Shown here: positions 61,284 through 64,000 of the stretch, piece after piece | Layout: the number at the start of each line of letters is the position of its first letter | How positions within the stretch are numbered: position 1 is the first letter of the stretch | Origin: Mycolicibacterium psychrotolerans | GTDB lineage: Bacteria > Actinomycetota > Actinomycetes > Mycobacteriales > Mycobacteriaceae | DNA: 64,000 nt | Assembly: GCF_010729305.1 (NCBI RefSeq) | Contig: NZ_AP022574.1 | Span: 1,426,001 to 1,490,000 of the forward strand | Direction of reading: 5' to 3' | Translations under genes and position numbers: made by a program | Notes under the pieces: model-generated | Database searches by the model: none | Seen by the model: only the letters and a program-made list of their open reading frames with translations | What the model was told of the DNA's origin: nothing

Positions 61284-61994
61284 GTGAGAACCAGCGACCA
61301 GCCTGGTGTCCGCATCATGAGTTCTCGCGCGATCGTCTCGGTGCTGCTGGCGATGATGCTGCTCGGCGGCGGGGTGGCCCACGCCGCCACGCCGGTACCG
61401 CTCGGCGGCGGTTCCGGCCTGGTGGTCAACGGCGACACGCTGTGCACGCTCACCGCGATCGGTAACGACAACCGCGGCAATCTGATCGGGTTCACCTCGG
61501 CGCACTGCGGCGGCCCGGGCGCCGTCGTGGCGGCCGAAGCCGACCAGCCCGCCGGCATCGTCGGGACGATGGTGGCCGGTAACGACGTGCTGGACTACGC
61601 GGTGATCCAGTTCGACCGGCAGAAGGTCCGGCCGGTCAGCGAGGTCAACGGGTTCCGTATCGACGGGCTGGGGCCCGACCCGGTGTTCGGCGAGGTGGCC
61701 TGCAAACTCGGCCGCACCACGGGCTACTCGTGCGGGGTGACGTGGGGTCCCGGCGAACAGCCCGGCACGATCGTCAATCAGGTGTGCGGCCAGCCGGGGG
61801 ACTCCGGAGCGCCCGTGACCGTCGACAACAAGCTCGTCGGCATGATCCACGGAGCCTTCTCCGAGGAGCTGCCGACGTGCGTGATCAAGTTCATCCCGCT
61901 GCACACCCCGGCCGTGACGATGTCGATCAACACCCAGCTCGCCGACATCACGGCCAAGAACCGGCCCGGGACGGGCTTCGTCCCGGTGGCCTGA
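61284..61994 (+). CDS. Secreted chymotrypsin-like serine protease
   Basis: The 236-residue protein has a signal peptide (SRAIVSVLLAMMLLGGGVAHA) and an S1-type protease domain with His in FTSAHCGG, Asp in VLDYAVI and Ser in QPGDSGAPV. Two Cys pairs are possible. GTG 61284 follows GGGGTGAG; ATG 61317 would remove the basic start of the signal. TAGACT at 61228-61233 is a possible -10. It matches Rv3668c. The target is unknown. Confidence 0.88.
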   Translation: MRTSDQPGVRIMSSRAIVSVLLAMMLLGGGVAHAATPVPLGGGSGLVVNGDTLCTLTAIGNDNRGNLIGFTSAHCGGPGAVVAAEADQPAGIVGTMVAGNDVLDYAVIQFDRQKVRPVSEVNGFRIDGLGPDPVFGEVACKLGRTTGYSCGVTWGPGEQPGTIVNQVCGQPGDSGAPVTVDNKLVGMIHGAFSEELPTCVIKFIPLHTPAVTMSINTQLADITAKNRPGTGFVPVA

Positions 61995-62031
61995 TTCTCC
62001 TCGCGCAAGCGCTCGTCGGTGGCCTGAGCGG

Positions 62032-63996
62032 CTACTTGCTCGCGCGGATCGCCTCGAACACGCTCGGATCCAACAGGGTCGAGGTGTCCCCGAGCTCGCG
62101 GCCCTCGGCGACGTCACGCAGCAGACGACGCATGATCTTGCCGCTGCGCGTCTTCGGCAGCTCGGGCACGACATGGATCTCGCGAGGCTTGGCGATCGGG
62201 GAGATCTCGCGGGACACCTCGGCGCGCAGCTCGTCGACCATCTGCTCGCGGGGCGTGTCGGCATGGTGGGCCTTCAGGATGACGAACGCACAGATCGCCT
62301 GCCCTGTGTGGTCGTCGGTGGCGCCGACGACAGCGGCCTCGGCCACCCCGGAATGCCCGACGAGCGCGGACTCCACCTCGGCGGTCGAGATCCGGTGTCC
62401 GGACACGTTCATCACGTCGTCGATGCGGCCGAGCACCCAGATCTCGCCGTCCTTGCCGTACCGGGCGCCGTCCCCGGCGAAGTACCAGCCCTGCTCGGCG
62501 AACCGGGACCAGTACGTCTCCTTGAAGCGTTCCGGATCACCCCAGATACCGCGCAGCATCGCCGGCCACGGCTCGTCGAGAACCAGGTAACCACTGGCCT
62601 GCTCGCCGTGATCGGTGCCCGGCGCCAGCTCGTTGCCGTCGTCGTCGACGATCTTGGCCGAGATGCCCGGCAGCGCGCGCATCGCCGAACCCGGCTTGCA
62701 GTGCGTCACCCCCGGCAGCGGCGAGATCATGATCGCGCCGGTCTCGGTCTGCCACCAGGTGTCCACCACCGGCGTCTTGTCCCCGCCGAACACCAGGCGA
62801 TACCAGCGCCACGCCTCGGGGTTGATGGGCTCACCGACCGAGCCGAGCAGCCGCAGGCTGGACAGGTCGTGTTCGAAGGCGAGCTCACGGCCCCACTTCA
62901 TGAAGGTGCGCACCACCGTCGGCGCCGTGTAGTAGACGGTGACGCCGTACTTCTCGATGACCTGGAAGTGCCGGTGTTCGTCGGGGGAGGCGGGGGTGCC
63001 CTCGTAGACGACCTGGGTGAGGCCGTTGGACAGCGGCCCGTACACGATGTAGGTGTGCCCGGTCACCCAGCCGATGTCGGCGGTGCACCAGTAGACGTCG
63101 GACTCGGGCTTGATGTCGAACACGTAGTGGTGCGTGTAGGACGCCTGGGTGAGGTAGCCGCCCGAGGTGTGCATGATGCCCTTGGGCTTGCCGGTGGTGC
63201 CCGAGGTGTACAGCAGGAACAGCGGCTGCTCGGAATCGAACGCCTCGGGGGTGTGCTCGGTGGACGCGTTGGGCACCGTCTCGTGCCACCACAGGTCGCG
63301 GTCCTCGGCCCAGGGCACGTCGATGCCGGTGCGCTGCACCACCAGCACGTGCTCGACGGGGCTGCTGTCGCCGAGGGCCTCGATCGCCTCGTCCACACCG
63401 GCCTTCAGCGGGGCGGCCTTGCCGCGGCGGAACTGGCCGTCGGTCGTGATCACCAGCTTGGCTTCGGCGTCCTCGATGCGGGCCTTGAGCGCCGAGGCGG
63501 AGAACCCGGCGAACACCACCGAGTGCATGGCGCCCAGCCGGGCGCAGGCCAGCATCGCGATGATCGCCTCGGGGACCATCGGCATGTAGATGGCCACCCG
63601 GTCACCGGCGGTCAGCCCGAGCTCGGTCAGCGTGTTGGCGGCTTGGCACACCTCGTCCTTGAGCTGGGCATAGGTGATGTCGCGCGCGTCGCCGACCGGC
63701 TCACCCTCCCAGTGGATGGCCACGCGGTCGCCGTTACCTGCCTCGACGTGGCGGTCCACGCAGTTGTAGGCGACATTGAGTTTGCCGCCGACGAACCACT
63801 TCGCGAACGGGGCATCCGACCAGTCGAGCACCTCGGTGAACGGGGTGTCCCAGGCCAGCCGTTCGGCCTGCCTGGCCCAGAAGCCCAGCCGGTCTTTCGC
63901 GGCCTCCTCGTAGAGCGCCTCGGTGGCGTTGGCCTGGGCGCTGAACTCAGGGGCCGGCGGGTAGGAAGCCTGAACGTCAACATGCGTCTCGGTCAT
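62032..63996 (-). CDS. acs: Acetyl-CoA synthetase
   Basis: Acs makes acetyl-CoA from acetate, ATP and CoA. The 654 residues contain the AMP-binding motif [40 protein letters not shown] and the A10 motif [10 protein letters not shown], whose Lys is the catalytic and acetylation site. In mycobacteria a cAMP-controlled acetyltransferase inactivates this Lys, which connects it to the Crp/cAMP theme of the window. The ATG 63996 is 4 bases from the window edge; its promoter is outside. Confidence 0.97.
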   Translation of the reverse strand: MTETHVDVQASYPPAPEFSAQANATEALYEEAAKDRLGFWARQAERLAWDTPFTEVLDWSDAPFAKWFVGGKLNVAYNCVDRHVEAGNGDRVAIHWEGEPVGDARDITYAQLKDEVCQAANTLTELGLTAGDRVAIYMPMVPEAIIAMLACARLGAMHSVVFAGFSASALKARIEDAEAKLVITTDGQFRRGKAAPLKAGVDEAIEALGDSSPVEHVLVVQRTGIDVPWAEDRDLWWHETVPNASTEHTPEAFDSEQPLFLLYTSGTTGKPKGIMHTSGGYLTQASYTHHYVFDIKPESDVYWCTADIGWVTGHTYIVYGPLSNGLTQVVYEGTPASPDEHRHFQVIEKYGVTVYYTAPTVVRTFMKWGRELAFEHDLSSLRLLGSVGEPINPEAWRWYRLVFGGDKTPVVDTWWQTETGAIMISPLPGVTHCKPGSAMRALPGISAKIVDDDGNELAPGTDHGEQASGYLVLDEPWPAMLRGIWGDPERFKETYWSRFAEQGWYFAGDGARYGKDGEIWVLGRIDDVMNVSGHRISTAEVESALVGHSGVAEAAVVGATDDHTGQAICAFVILKAHHADTPREQMVDELRAEVSREISPIAKPREIHVVPELPKTRSGKIMRRLLRDVAEGRELGDTSTLLDPSVFEAIRASK

Positions 63997-64000
63997 GACT

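Noticed and set aside
1..64000. CRISPR arrays, insertion sequences, replication origin
   Set aside because: No regularly spaced repeats, transposase motifs or DnaA-box clusters were noticed by eye.

Overview
The window is chromosomal DNA of a high-GC actinobacterium, almost certainly a rapidly growing Mycobacterium (Mycolicibacterium). The grounds are the complete ergothioneine cluster egtABCDE, mycofactocin-linked genes, an F420-type luciferase-like oxidoreductase, WhiB4, PonA2 and MarP, and many GTG starts. Several genes have a -10 box 6-7 bases before the start codon, which is the mycobacterial leaderless layout. From memory, the gene order from about 22.8 kb to the end follows M. tuberculosis Rv3699 down to Rv3667, with local insertions. 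No database search was run. No phage, insertion sequence or CRISPR array was seen.

Layout. 1-6.3 kb: an incomplete DUF4185 gene, an LpqH-like lipoprotein between two 30-bp repeats, a fused dihydroxyacetone kinase, a small proline-rich membrane protein, a catalase and a secreted PknH-sensor-like protein. 6.4-11.7 kb: egtABCDE in one overlapping operon. 11.8-22.8 kb: a dicarboxylate transporter, then a methanol/diol block. This block holds the NDMA-type methanol dehydrogenase mno, a MoxR-type AAA ATPase with a histidine-rich tail, a CoxE-like VWA protein, a second iron-type alcohol dehydrogenase and the two-component pair mnoS-mnoR. Next to it lie mftM and a stand-alone MftD paralogue. 22.8-29.9 kb: two methyltransferases around a glutamate-cysteine ligase-like gene, glycerol kinase, release factor 3 and an aldo/keto reductase. 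29.9-34.2 kb: two PadR regulators, a carotenoid oxygenase, an AraC regulator and a DUF1772 protein. 34.2-42.3 kb: an RDD/SpoIIM divergent pair, a DUF559 gene framed by two hairpin repeats, and the moxR-DUF58-DUF4350-DUF4129 membrane operon. 42.4-46 kb: an F420-type oxidoreductase, a TetR/glyoxalase pair, a PAP2 phosphatase and tRNA-Pro(CGG). 46-64 kb: cds1, metallophosphoesterase, ponA2, whiB4, two ArsA/Get3-like ATPases, RidA, a metallo-beta-lactamase-fold protein, crp, nth, a TlpA-like protein, a Nudix hydrolase, marP, ephE, a holin-like protein, a secreted protease and acs.

How the genes may work together. The clearest functional unit is alcohol oxidation at 13.3-22.8 kb: a mycofactocin-type dehydrogenase, a second dehydrogenase probably for a diol, their sensor and response regulator, and two mycofactocin-maturation-type enzymes alongside. 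The His-rich AAA/VWA pair inside that operon looks like a metal-dependent activation or metal-insertion machine for the dehydrogenases, which is inference. DhaKL and GlpK add C3 (glycerol/dihydroxyacetone) entry points. The right half is dominated by cell-envelope and stress functions (PonA2, MarP, WhiB4, Crp, ArsA-like pair, EphE).

The findings I would look at first are the His-rich AAA/VWA module, the orphan MftD/MftM pair, the hairpin-flanked DUF559 gene, the FG-rich PadR protein, and the 27-bp triplication at the end of ridA.
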